NCBI GenBank assembly: GCA_902779075.1
Contig: CACZAK010000218.1
Location: 1 to 7,148, forward strand
Length of the DNA: 7,148 nucleotides
Origin: an uncultured bacterium
GTDB lineage: Bacteria > Verrucomicrobiota > Kiritimatiellia > RFP12 > UBA1067
Direction: 5' to 3'
In this document: piece by piece, positions 1 to 5,864 of the stretch
How positions within the stretch are numbered: position 1 is the first letter of the stretch
Layout of the letters: each line of letters starts with the position of its first letter
The notes under the pieces: generated by a model
Databases searched by the model: none
The model's input: the letters and a program-made list of their open reading frames with translations, nothing else
Told to the model about the DNA's origin: nothing
Program-made: the position numbers and the translations under genes

Positions 1-1338
1 TGCGTCCACAATCATGCTTGTGATGGCGGGCGTAACAGAGGTTGTCGGGCCCGGTTGCACCCCCGAGTCAATCCACTGATGTCCATCCGATTCGACGTAT
101 TCGATGTATGCGTCCGGCTCGTCCATGCTCACCGTCTTACCGAGGGTGACGTTGACGCCGCTCCGGCTGTTGTTCACGCCGGTTTCCCAGCCGCTACCCT
201 CGGCGCGGGTCTTCTGAGAACTGGCCTCGACGCCGCAGTTGGCGAGCGTGCCGGAACTGCTGCCGCTCGTGGCGGTGAAGTCGTATCTGCCGGCGGGGAG
301 GACGAAGGCGTAGATGCCCTTCTCGCTGGAGGTCGTCGTGGCCGTCGTGGCGCCCGTGGCGGTGACGGTGGCGTTGGCGACGGGGTTGCCGCTCGCGTCG
401 AGGACGCGTCCGCTGATGACGGACGAGTAGCGCGCGCCGCGCGTCGGCGGGAAGATGTTCGCCACCATGTCGCTGATGCTCATCCCGTTGATGTCAGCCG
501 TCGTATCGTACCACCCGTCTTTGCTGCCGCTGTAGCCGTAGTTGATGTGGATGTAGAGCTTGCCGTTGTGGTAGCCGTATCCGTCAGCGACGACGGCATG
601 GCCGGAGCTGCCTTGTTGGAGGCCGACCTCGACGGGAAGGCCCGCGTCAAGGTTCGCGATGAGCTTGTCCGCGTTAAAGCCCCTCGTCATCACGGCGTCC
701 GCGTAATGGAGGTTCAGGATGATGCTGGAGGCGATGGCGTCGGAGTAGCCGCTCGTCGATCCTCCGGAGAAGTAGTGCGAAAAGACCGCAAAGCCCGCAT
801 CGCGGGTGAGCTGGCCAATCGCCTTGCGTGCGTTTTCGGAGGTGCTGCTTGTGGGCGAATCGACCATGATGCTCCAGTCGTATGGGCCGCCGTAGGGCGG
901 GTCGAACGCGGTGTACTCGCCCGTGGTGGTATTCGTCATGCCGCCGGTGCCGTCGGGACCGACGCTATAGCTTCCGTAGCCGTCGATGCTGTCGTAGAGC
1001 GTCTCGCCGGGCAGGATCCGCGTCGTCGGATACTTGTGGTAGTACATGATCTGCCCGAGCGCCGTGGCCGTGCATCCGCACGCGCGATTAAGCGGCGTGT
1101 AGTAGTTGTAGCAGCGTTGGCCGCCAGCGTCGCCTTGGTTCCAGTGCGCCGTCACAAGCGGCGCCACGCGCACGTCGTCGGGGGTGCCGTTCAACGGGCC
1201 AGTATCGGCCTGCGACGACAATGGCGCCGCCGCCGCGCAGATAGCCGCCGCGACAAACGCGATACGGTTGCGGACGCGACGAAACGCGTCCCTCCAAGTA
1301 GCCTCCGCAAACGCGGAACCCATTGCTGTTTTTTCCAT
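1..1338 (-). CDS. C10-family (streptopain-like) cysteine peptidase 1, no pro-domain, C-terminus cut by window edge
   Basis: Secreted papain-fold cysteine protease; 446 codons are readable and the frame is still open at base 1. A basic n-region (residues 16-25, rich in Arg) and hydrophobic stretch (26-40) form a signal peptide, with likely cleavage after SSQA (44). The peptidase domain spans about 55-300. The nucleophile is Cys89 in CGCTATALGQIMYYH, matching GCVATATAQIMKYH of streptopain; the catalytic His is His247 in GHAVVADGYGY; a conserved Asn follows (Asn266). The GWGG loop of the family reads GYSG here (268-271). Residues 306-367 form a CarboxypepD_reg-like beta-sandwich. From 408 a module starts with PDAYIEYVESDGHQWIDSGV, which matches a motif in the jelly-roll gene at the other end of the window. 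The usual Spi-type pro-domain is absent: only about ten residues separate the signal peptide from the mature domain. ATG 1338 is chosen because AGGAGG lies 6 nt upstream. Natural substrate unknown. Confidence 0.9.
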   Translation of the reverse strand, partial: MEKTAMGSAFAEATWRDAFRRVRNRIAFVAAAICAAAAPLSSQADTGPLNGTPDDVRVAPLVTAHWNQGDAGGQRCYNYYTPLNRACGCTATALGQIMYYHKYPTTRILPGETLYDSIDGYGSYSVGPDGTGGMTNTTTGEYTAFDPPYGGPYDWSIMVDSPTSSTSENARKAIGQLTRDAGFAVFSHYFSGGSTSGYSDAIASSIILNLHYADAVMTRGFNADKLIANLDAGLPVEVGLQQGSSGHAVVADGYGYHNGKLYIHINYGYSGSKDGWYDTTADINGMSISDMVANIFPPTRGARYSSVISGRVLDASGNPVANATVTATGATTATTTSSEKGIYAFVLPAGRYDFTATSGSSSGTLANCGVEASSQKTRAEGSGWETGVNNSRSGVNVTLGKTVSMDEPDAYIEYVESDGHQWIDSGVQPGPTTSVTPAITSMIVDA

Positions 1339-1344
1339 TGACGT

Positions 1345-1350
1345 CCTCCT
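1345..1350 (-). promoter_or_regulatory. Ribosome binding site of peptidase 1
   Basis: A perfect AGGAGG on the minus strand, 6 nt before the ATG at 1338. It fixes the start and excludes the in-frame Met at codon 6, which has no such site. It therefore also shows that no pro-domain is being missed by a wrong start. Confidence 0.85.
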
Positions 1351-1391
1351 TGGTTTGTTAAAAATTCTTCTTCTCCAAAAATGGTGATACG

Positions 1392-1420
1392 ATTTTACCA
1401 TATCTCCCGACGGGAGCCAA
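1392..1420 (-). promoter_or_regulatory. Sigma70-type promoter of peptidase 1 with extended -10
   Basis: Minus strand: -35 TTGGCT (1420-1415), 17-nt spacer, -10 TAAAAT (1397-1392), preceded by TGG giving an extended -10. Transcription would start near 1385, leaving a leader of about 47 nt before the ATG. The spacing, the extended -10 and the position between repeat A and the gene all support it. Predicted by eye only. Confidence 0.6.
1404..1416. promoter_or_regulatory. 13-bp palindrome inside the peptidase 1 promoter (possible operator)
   Basis: CTCCCG-A-CGGGAG is a perfect 6+1+6 inverted repeat lying in the promoter spacer and touching the -35 box. A protein bound here would block RNA polymerase. 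It could equally be a chance GC-rich palindrome. No regulator is identifiable in the window. Confidence 0.3.
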
Positions 1421-1437
1421 CACAAAAAACTTATAAT

Positions 1438-1472
1438 ATACGAAACCCCACTTGCGAAATACGAAACCGCAC
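1438..1472 (-). repeat. Pair of 14-bp direct repeats upstream of the peptidase 1 promoter
   Basis: On the minus strand GTGCGGTTTCGTAT (1472-1459) and GTGGGGTTTCGTAT (1451-1438) differ at one base and are spaced exactly 21 bp, two helical turns. They sit about 60 and 81 bp upstream of the predicted transcription start, positions where activators commonly bind. A regulatory role is inference; they could also be part of the adjoining intergenic repeat. Confidence 0.4.
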
Positions 1473-1610
1473 GTTAGTTGCTTTCGCTGCTGGGAGGCTT
1501 GGAGGATTGGAGGACTTTGGACCGGTAGGGCGGTCGCCCCGCGACCGCCGCCTGGTGGGGCGAGGCGTCCCGCCGAGCCGTGACGGCTCGCCCGGAGGGC
1601 TCGCCCCACC
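1473..1610. repeat. Mosaic intergenic repeat, copy A (long form)
   Basis: Three blocks in a row. A head (1473-1495, GTTAGTTGCTTTCGCTGCTGGGA) is shared with 3207-3229. A 62-bp core (1507-1568) is shared with 3330-3398. A tail closes a large imperfect palindrome, with outer arms GGTGGGGCGAG (1554-1564) and CTCGCCCCACC (1600-1610). Inner hairpins include CGAGCCG-TGA-CGGCTCG. The core holds a 9-bp stem with a 3-nt loop at 1529-1549. The element begins 18 nt past the ATPase stop. It has no T-run, so a classical intrinsic terminator is not supported, but the strong stems could slow polymerase or protect the 3' end. Confidence 0.75.
1529..1549. other. GC-rich hairpin (9-bp stem) in repeat A
   Basis: GGCGGTCGC-CCC-GCGACCGCC forms a perfect 9-bp stem. 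The same 21 bases recur at 3359-3379. It lies 3' of the ATPase gene; the other copy lies 3' of peptidase 2. Conservation of both stem and placement suggests a shared role at gene ends, but no U-tract follows on either strand. Confidence 0.7.
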
Positions 1611-1628
1611 CTGCGGCCCACTCGGCGA

Positions 1629-3050
1629 TCACGACTTGAACAGGTCATCAAGCGTGACCTCTGACTGAACTTCTCCTGCATAACGGTTTCGTAAAAGGCC
1701 GAACGTCGTCACGTAGGTGAAATGAACCGCCTTCCTTGATTTCGTCTCGCGCCTGAACGCGGCCCGTTTGTTCCTCATTGACGAGTCATCTTCGGACGTG
1801 AGCGCGTATTCTTTAGAGGAGAACTTCATTTCACAGAGATTGACGATCCCATCGTCCCTGTCAATCACGAGATCGATTTGCGCACCCCTTTCTGCGTCGT
1901 CCTGCGGACGTTCACACCTCCAGGCGTAGTTCAGGGAATGGACGCCTCCGATCTGAAGGGCTCGTTTGATCTGCTCTACGTGCTCTAGGCAGACAAGCTC
2001 AAAGGAAAGCCCCTGCCATGACAGCAGCGCCGGCTTGTCCGCCGAACTCGACCAGAACACTGGATCGCCGTTCCTGTTCGCGCGGACGAACCTGAAGTGG
2101 AAGAGAGAGAAATTGTCCACAAGCTGATAGATTGCATCCCGCACACGCCTCCCTCCCATGCGATACCTGCGTACGAATCCGCACTGCTCGAGTTCGCACA
2201 GATACTTGGTAAGCGTCCCCGAATTGGGAATGCCGGTCGTCCGCGCGATCTCCTCGCGCATCAGCCCCATGCGCCGAGAACAAAGCGCCTCGACGATTCG
2301 GACGTACGGCGCGTCCTTCGCGAAGAGCGACGCGAACAGCTCCGCGAACTCGCCCTCAAGCCTGTCCTCGCCGGCAAAGAACATCGCGTCCATGTTCTGC
2401 GCAACGCTCAAGCCGCATTGCAGGTAGTTCCAGTAGTATGGAACGCCGCCAAGCGCCATGTAGTACTGCACCAGCTGGTATCTGGTGGCCTCAAGCCCCA
2501 TGGACGCGGCAAGTTCCTCGCACTCCGACAGGCAGAACGGACGCAACGGAATCCTGACCGTCACCCGGTTGTGAAGCCCGCCCCTTCCGTGTATGACCTT
2601 GTTGAGCATCCATGACGTCGCAGAGCCACAGACGATGAGCAGCACGTCTTTCCTCGCCGAAGCCCATGCATTCCAGAAATTCTCAAGTGCCGGAATGAAA
2701 TTCGCGTTCGGCTTGTCCATCCACGGCATCTCGTCGATGAACAGGACCTTCTTTCCCATGTTAGACGATACAACGACTGTCTTGAGTTCGTCAAACGCCT
2801 GAAACCACGTTTTGAGCGCCGGACATCTGACATGTCCGCTTTCAATGAGGGAACGACGGAACCGCTCCAACTGGATCTTCGTGCCGGAGTTCGCCACCCC
2901 GGAATGCTGGAACGTGAAATTGGAGTTGAACGTCTCGCGGACAAGAAACGTCTTGCCCACTCGGCGGCGCCCATAGACGGCGACAAACTCGGAACACTTG
3001 CTTTCAGCGGCGTTCCGCAGCATTTTAATCTCCTTCTTTCGTCCAATCAT
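1629..3050 (-). CDS. AAA+ ATPase of the DUF234 / archaeal-type ATPase family with PD-(D/E)xK nuclease-like C-terminus
   Basis: A 473-residue cytoplasmic protein of usual length for its family. Walker A is GRRRVGKT (27-34); Walker B is VLFIDE (102-107, Asp106-Glu107); a sensor-like strand is LLIVCGSAT (137-145); Arg162 in GGLHNR is a candidate finger. A winged-helix segment lies at about 250-300, containing REEIARTTGIPNSGTLTKYL. The C-terminal DUF234 region keeps nuclease-type positions: Glu351, Asp393 in AQIDLVID, and Glu407-x-Lys409 in LCEMKF. The family is widespread, multi-copy and of uncertain role; mobile-element or defence functions have been suggested. Start ATG 3050 follows AGGAG by 8 nt. 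The gene has its own promoter with three operator-like sites and is bracketed by repeats A and B. By eye it is less GC-rich than the peptidase genes, which would fit separate acquisition. Confidence 0.9.
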   Translation of the reverse strand: MIGRKKEIKMLRNAAESKCSEFVAVYGRRRVGKTFLVRETFNSNFTFQHSGVANSGTKIQLERFRRSLIESGHVRCPALKTWFQAFDELKTVVVSSNMGKKVLFIDEMPWMDKPNANFIPALENFWNAWASARKDVLLIVCGSATSWMLNKVIHGRGGLHNRVTVRIPLRPFCLSECEELAASMGLEATRYQLVQYYMALGGVPYYWNYLQCGLSVAQNMDAMFFAGEDRLEGEFAELFASLFAKDAPYVRIVEALCSRRMGLMREEIARTTGIPNSGTLTKYLCELEQCGFVRRYRMGGRRVRDAIYQLVDNFSLFHFRFVRANRNGDPVFWSSSADKPALLSWQGLSFELVCLEHVEQIKRALQIGGVHSLNYAWRCERPQDDAERGAQIDLVIDRDDGIVNLCEMKFSSKEYALTSEDDSSMRNKRAAFRRETKSRKAVHFTYVTTFGLLRNRYAGEVQSEVTLDDLFKS

Positions 3051-3058
3051 TTATGTAT

Positions 3059-3063
3059 CTCCT
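3059..3063 (-). promoter_or_regulatory. Ribosome binding site of the ATPase
   Basis: AGGAG on the minus strand, 8 nt before the ATG at 3050; it supports the full-length start. Confidence 0.75.
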
Positions 3064-3081
3064 ATCGAACCCTGCGCGGAA

Positions 3082-3110
3082 ATGATACCATATCTGCGCG
3101 ATATAGTCAA
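3082..3110 (-). promoter_or_regulatory. Sigma70-type promoter of the ATPase with extended -10
   Basis: Minus strand: -35 TTGACT (3110-3105), 17-nt spacer, -10 TATCAT (3087-3082), with TGG just before the -10. Start of transcription would be near 3075, giving a leader of about 25 nt. The -35 box lies inside the first copy of a 17-bp repeated motif, so a protein bound to that motif should compete with polymerase. Confidence 0.65.
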
Positions 3111-3179
3111 TAGTCACGATGTTTTCTGTGGGACTTTTGACTATATCTCATATTAAAACAACGATATAGTCACAAGTCA
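3100..3179. promoter_or_regulatory. Three copies of a 17-bp operator-like motif at the ATPase promoter
   Basis: Consensus GATATAGTCAnnAGTCa. Copies: 3100-3116 (plus strand, GATATAGTCAATAGTCA), 3131-3147 (minus strand, GATATAGTCAAAAGTCC) and 3163-3179 (plus strand, GATATAGTCACAAGTCA). The first ten bases are identical in all three. Centres are at 3108, 3139 and 3171, so they are spaced 31 and 32 bp, three helical turns. Read the other way each is a tandem of two 7-bp half-sites, TGACTnn TGACTAT, followed by ATC. The first copy covers the -35 box. The likely binder is unknown; the winged-helix part of the ATPase itself is one candidate. Confidence 0.7.
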
Positions 3180-3206
3180 ATATTGATCCTGCAACTATTG
3201 ATACAT

Positions 3207-3247
3207 GTTAATTGCTTTCGCTACTGGGAGTTTCGGAGGCTTGGAGG
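3207..3247. repeat. Head block of the mosaic intergenic repeat, copy B
   Basis: GTTAATTGCTTTCGCTACTGGGAG (3207-3230, given as the near match of 1473-1496 with two differences in the first 23 bases) followed by an 8-nt insertion and GGCTTGGAGG as in copy A. Here the head is separated from the core by about 80 nt of inverted repeat and 7-bp units, whereas in copy A they are nearly adjacent. Confidence 0.6.
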
Positions 3248-3296
3248 TTTTTTATAATCTCCTCCGAAACTCCCAATCTCCCTGTAGCGAAAGCAA
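3212..3296. repeat. 85-nt two-tier inverted repeat
   Basis: Outer arms TTGCTTTCGCTAC (3212-3224) and GTAGCGAAAGCAA (3284-3296) are perfectly complementary over 13 bp. Inner arms GGGAGTTTCGGAGG (3226-3239) and CCTCCGAAACTCCC (3261-3274) over 14 bp. A 21-nt loop separates the inner arms, and a 1-nt/9-nt bulge lies between tiers. It could fold as a long hairpin in RNA of either strand. The left arm overlaps the repeat head, so it may have arisen by inverted duplication of that head. No terminal target duplication is obvious. Confidence 0.75.
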
Positions 3297-3300
3297 AGAG

Positions 3301-3356
3301 GACAAAGGACAGACGACAGATGACAAAGGTTGGAGGACTTTGGACTTTGGACTGGT
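3301..3356 (+). repeat. Degenerate array of 7-bp units
   Basis: Eight consecutive 7-nt units in constant phase, of which seven begin with GAC: units include GACAAAG (twice), GACAGAC, GACAGAT, one divergent GTTGGAG, GACTTTG (twice) and GACTGGT. The last part enters repeat B. Copy A has one GACTTTG fewer, which accounts for the whole 7-bp length difference between the two repeat cores. Confidence 0.65.
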
Positions 3357-3398
3357 AGGGCGGTCGCCCCGCGACCGCCGTATGGTAGGGCGAGGCGT
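3330..3398. repeat. Core of the mosaic intergenic repeat, copy B (short form)
   Basis: 69 bp matching 1507-1568 in the same orientation, with one extra 7-bp unit and a few substitutions. It contains the identical 9-bp-stem hairpin at 3359-3379. It ends at CGAGGCGT, exactly midway through the left arm region of the large palindrome seen in copy A, so the tail is missing. It starts 15 nt past the stop of peptidase 2, again at a gene end. Confidence 0.8.
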
Positions 3399-3413
3399 TT
3401 GGGCTTTTGACGA

Positions 3414-5852
3414 TCAGTACGCGATGATCTGGACGCCTCGCTTGGCTCTCTCGTACTCGCCCTGGAGCGAGGTAAAGTCAAGCTCGCCGTCGAACCTGAC
3501 CGCCGAGATTCCGGTGGCGGACGTCTTGGCGTTCGCGAAGTTCTCCTGGTTGCCGGACGCCTTCAGCGACTTCCACGTGCTGCCGTCCAACACCTCTGCG
3601 GAATACGTATTGTTACGGTAGTTGAACGTCAGGCGGAAGGTATAGTCAACGTCAAGCGTCGGCGTCACGCCGGCTGCGGCGACGTCCAGCCAGCCCTTCC
3701 CCTGGCCGATGACGGTCCACACCTGGAAGCTGCCGTTGGTGCCCATCCAGATCGCGGCCTGCGCATTGTCGTCCGGCGTCCCCTCCGCGTATGGCATTGA
3801 AACGAACTTCTCGGTCACCGTCAGTGTCGCCTTCTTGCCGCCGGAAGGCGTCGTGCACGTGAACGTGTAGGTGCCGTCCAGCGACGCCTTTGCCGTCGTG
3901 CCGTCATACGCCACGACCGGCGACCACGAACCCGTCGCCTCGCTCATCTCCATGCGTTCGTCGAGCCAGTGCGCGGCACGGTTCTTCGTCGTATTGGGAT
4001 ACAGCCCGCCGTCGCCGTAGTACGAGCCCTTCGTGAGCGTGGCGGACGCCGTCGCGCCGCTCCATTCGCCGCACAGGAACGCCTTGGCCTTGATGGTGGT
4101 TGTGGCTGACACCGTGAACGGCCCCGTGTAGAGCGCGCTCTCCGCCGTCGGTTCGCTGCCGTCCGTCGTGTAGCGCACCTCCACTTCGGAGTCGGCGGCG
4201 ACAATGCTCACGTTCCGCGTCGGGCCATAGAACGTCGTGCCGTTTGCGGGCAAGATGACGGGAGCGGCGATTGTGGCGAGCTTCAATTCCACACCGGGGA
4301 GGTTCCCCACGCCGTTGTTGGCGTTGCACGTCACCACGGTCAGATTCGTGGCCACCGCGCTGCCCGATCCGTCGCTCATGCCGATGGAGTACTCGCCCGC
4401 AGGCAGGAATAGCGCATAAATGCCCTTGTCGTCGCTCGTCGCGGTGATGCGCGCGCCGCTCGTGCGGTTCACGGCCGTGACCGTGGCGCTTTCCATCACG
4501 ACGTCGGAAGCATTCTTGATGCGTCCGCTCACGATCGTGCAGTTGGGCGTTCCCTCGGGATAGATGTTGTAAATGATCTCGTTGATGGCGTTGAATGTGG
4601 ACTTCGCCTGCGTGAGGTCCGGCGGATTGTACCAGGCGTCGGAACTCCCACCCCAGCCCAAGTTGAAGTGGATGTAGAGCGTGCCGCTCTGATAGCCATA
4701 GCCGTCCGCGACGATGGCGTGGCCCGGAATGGCCACGGCGACGGGCAGCTTCGCGTCAAGATTCGCAAGGATGGCGCGCTTCCATTCGTCATCGGACCGA
4801 GGGAGTCTGCGTACGGCATTGGTGTAGCCGAACTGGTCCTTGAGGCGCAGTTCGAGATCGTAGTAGTTCGCACTGCTGGCGCTATAGCCGTATGTCGTGC
4901 GAACGGCAATTCCCACATCGCGCAGCAGCTTGCCGATGGCCTCTTTGTTCGCGGTGGAAGAGGTGGCGCCCATGTTGTTCCAGTCGTACGTTCCGCCGAA
5001 CGGCACTTCCCACGGGACGTATGCGCTGCCTTGAGACGTCTGGTAGCCGTCATTCACGCTGTACATGCGCCCGTTATCAAACGTCTGCGAGTAGTTCTCC
5101 TTCGCGGTGATGCTGGTACGCGGCCACCTGTGGTAGTACATGATCTGCCCACCCACCGTCGCCACGCAGCCGCAGTAGAGGCGGTAGTTGCTGCTCGAGC
5201 CCACCGTGGGCGTGTAGTAGTTGTATGCATCGCGGGTACTGCTGGGATTGCCCTGGCTCCATGCGGTCGTGAGCAGCTTACGCACGCGCAAGTCGCCGGG
5301 GTTGGATGTGATTCGGCCCGCCTGAAGCCACGCCCCGCCCTTCTTGGGCGCGGCGGCGGCGATGAACTCCGCCCACTTGGCGGCCTTACCTTGCTGTTGT
5401 ACGCTTGCTGTCCCCCCTGCTGCAAGGCGCCGTCCGCCCGTTTGCGTTGCTGCGTCACCACCTTGCTGTTGTACGCTTGCTGTCTCCAGCTCCGCAGTTG
5501 CCGCCGCCACGTCGATGGGGAGCATCGCCAGCAGCGGGTTCTGCGTCACGTCGTCAACCCACGTGCCGTCCTTCGAGTAGGCCAGCACGGGCTCCAGCTC
5601 GGTGTCGCCGGAGGTGACGACGAAGCCGCCGCCCTCCAGACTTACCGCGTAGAACTTGCCGTTGCCGTCCTTCGCCGCGTATTCCTTCACGCTCGCCGGC
5701 TGGGCGGTGAAATCCTCGCCCAGCGCGGCTTTCACGTTCACCCACCCGGCAACGGCGGCGAGCGCATCGTCCGCCGTGACTTCCGCCGCCGATGCGGCGA
5801 ACACGCTCCCGGCGCACAGCGCCGCAACAAGTATCTTCTTGTTCATGTTCAT
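3414..5852 (-). CDS. C10-family (streptopain-like) cysteine peptidase 2 with Spi-type pro-domain and C-terminal accessory domains
   Basis: Complete 812-residue secreted protease. Signal peptide 1-22 (MNMNKK, hydrophobic core, ASA cleavage). Residues 23-123 resemble the Spi/streptopain pro-domain, including FYAVSLEGGGFVVTSGD and EPVLAYS. A Gln/Gly linker (124-185) holds TASVQQQG twice (124-131, 148-155). The peptidase domain is at about 188-433: Cys229 in CGCVATVGGQIMYYH, His378 in GHAIVADGYGY, Asn397, and GWGG 399-402. Then come a CarboxypepD_reg-like domain (440-508), a CHB_HEX_C_1-like domain (about 530-608; RYTTDGSEPT, YTGPFTVSATTTIKAKAF), and an unrecognised beta-rich C-terminus (612-812). 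No LPxTG or C-terminal membrane helix is seen. Start: AGGTGG lies 6 nt before ATG 5852, and the signal peptide then begins at residue 1; longer starts at 5870 (ATG) and 5873 (TTG) are less likely. It follows the jelly-roll gene by 17 nt with no promoter visible between. Confidence 0.93.
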   Translation of the reverse strand: MNMNKKILVAALCAGSVFAASAAEVTADDALAAVAGWVNVKAALGEDFTAQPASVKEYAAKDGNGKFYAVSLEGGGFVVTSGDTELEPVLAYSKDGTWVDDVTQNPLLAMLPIDVAAATAELETASVQQQGGDAATQTGGRRLAAGGTASVQQQGKAAKWAEFIAAAAPKKGGAWLQAGRITSNPGDLRVRKLLTTAWSQGNPSSTRDAYNYYTPTVGSSSNYRLYCGCVATVGGQIMYYHRWPRTSITAKENYSQTFDNGRMYSVNDGYQTSQGSAYVPWEVPFGGTYDWNNMGATSSTANKEAIGKLLRDVGIAVRTTYGYSASSANYYDLELRLKDQFGYTNAVRRLPRSDDEWKRAILANLDAKLPVAVAIPGHAIVADGYGYQSGTLYIHFNLGWGGSSDAWYNPPDLTQAKSTFNAINEIIYNIYPEGTPNCTIVSGRIKNASDVVMESATVTAVNRTSGARITATSDDKGIYALFLPAGEYSIGMSDGSGSAVATNLTVVTCNANNGVGNLPGVELKLATIAAPVILPANGTTFYGPTRNVSIVAADSEVEVRYTTDGSEPTAESALYTGPFTVSATTTIKAKAFLCGEWSGATASATLTKGSYYGDGGLYPNTTKNRAAHWLDERMEMSEATGSWSPVVAYDGTTAKASLDGTYTFTCTTPSGGKKATLTVTEKFVSMPYAEGTPDDNAQAAIWMGTNGSFQVWTVIGQGKGWLDVAAAGVTPTLDVDYTFRLTFNYRNNTYSAEVLDGSTWKSLKASGNQENFANAKTSATGISAVRFDGELDFTSLQGEYERAKRGVQIIAY
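5388..5484 (-). repeat. 25-bp perfect direct repeat within the peptidase 2 linker
   Basis: Bases 5388-5412 and 5460-5484 are identical over 25 bp with a 72-bp period (24 codons), so the duplication stays in frame. It encodes the two TASVQQQG segments between pro-domain and protease. The 47 bp between them are unrelated. Such a pair could recombine to add or remove 24 residues from the activation linker. Confidence 0.85.
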
Positions 5853-5858
5853 GGCAAT

Positions 5859-5864
5859 CCACCT
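5859..5864 (-). promoter_or_regulatory. Ribosome binding site that decides the peptidase 2 start
   Basis: AGGTGG on the minus strand, 6 nt before ATG 5852. It favours this start over the ATG at 5870, which overlaps the TGA of the upstream gene. Confidence 0.65.

Larger units (their letters stand above)
3051..3413. other. Gene-free region between peptidase 2 and the ATPase
   Basis: No credible gene on either strand. Contents from high to low coordinate: a short unmatched spacer after the peptidase 2 stop, repeat B, the 7-bp array, an 85-nt inverted repeat, then AT-rich DNA with the three-copy motif and the ATPase promoter and leader. Short frames here are overlaps of repeat sequence. Confidence 0.75.

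Noticed and set aside
1..1338. Lipoprotein signal in peptidase 1 (Cys34) or peptidase 2 (Cys13)
   Set aside because: The residue before each Cys is Ile or Leu, not the small residue that a lipobox needs; ordinary signal peptidase sites follow.
55..1341. 428-residue plus-strand open frame
   Set aside because: It is antisense to peptidase 1, which has a signal peptide, catalytic motifs and a strong ribosome site. The plus-strand product is low-complexity and Arg/Ala/Val-rich, as expected for a shadow in GC-rich DNA.
1432..1437. Plus-strand TATAAT as a promoter
   Set aside because: No -35-like hexamer lies 16-18 nt upstream and no plus-strand gene follows.
1529..1549. Intrinsic terminator
   Set aside because: The stem is strong but no T-run follows on either strand; kept as a hairpin repeat instead.
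2097..2615. 172-residue plus-strand open frame
   Set aside because: Antisense to the ATPase, whose motifs are unmistakable.
3134..3170. Plus-strand promoter from TTGACT at 3137-3142
   Set aside because: The expected -10 position reads AACGAT, and no gene follows on the plus strand.
3301..3356. CRISPR array
   Set aside because: Units are 7 bp, contiguous and degenerate, without unique spacers; no cas gene is present.
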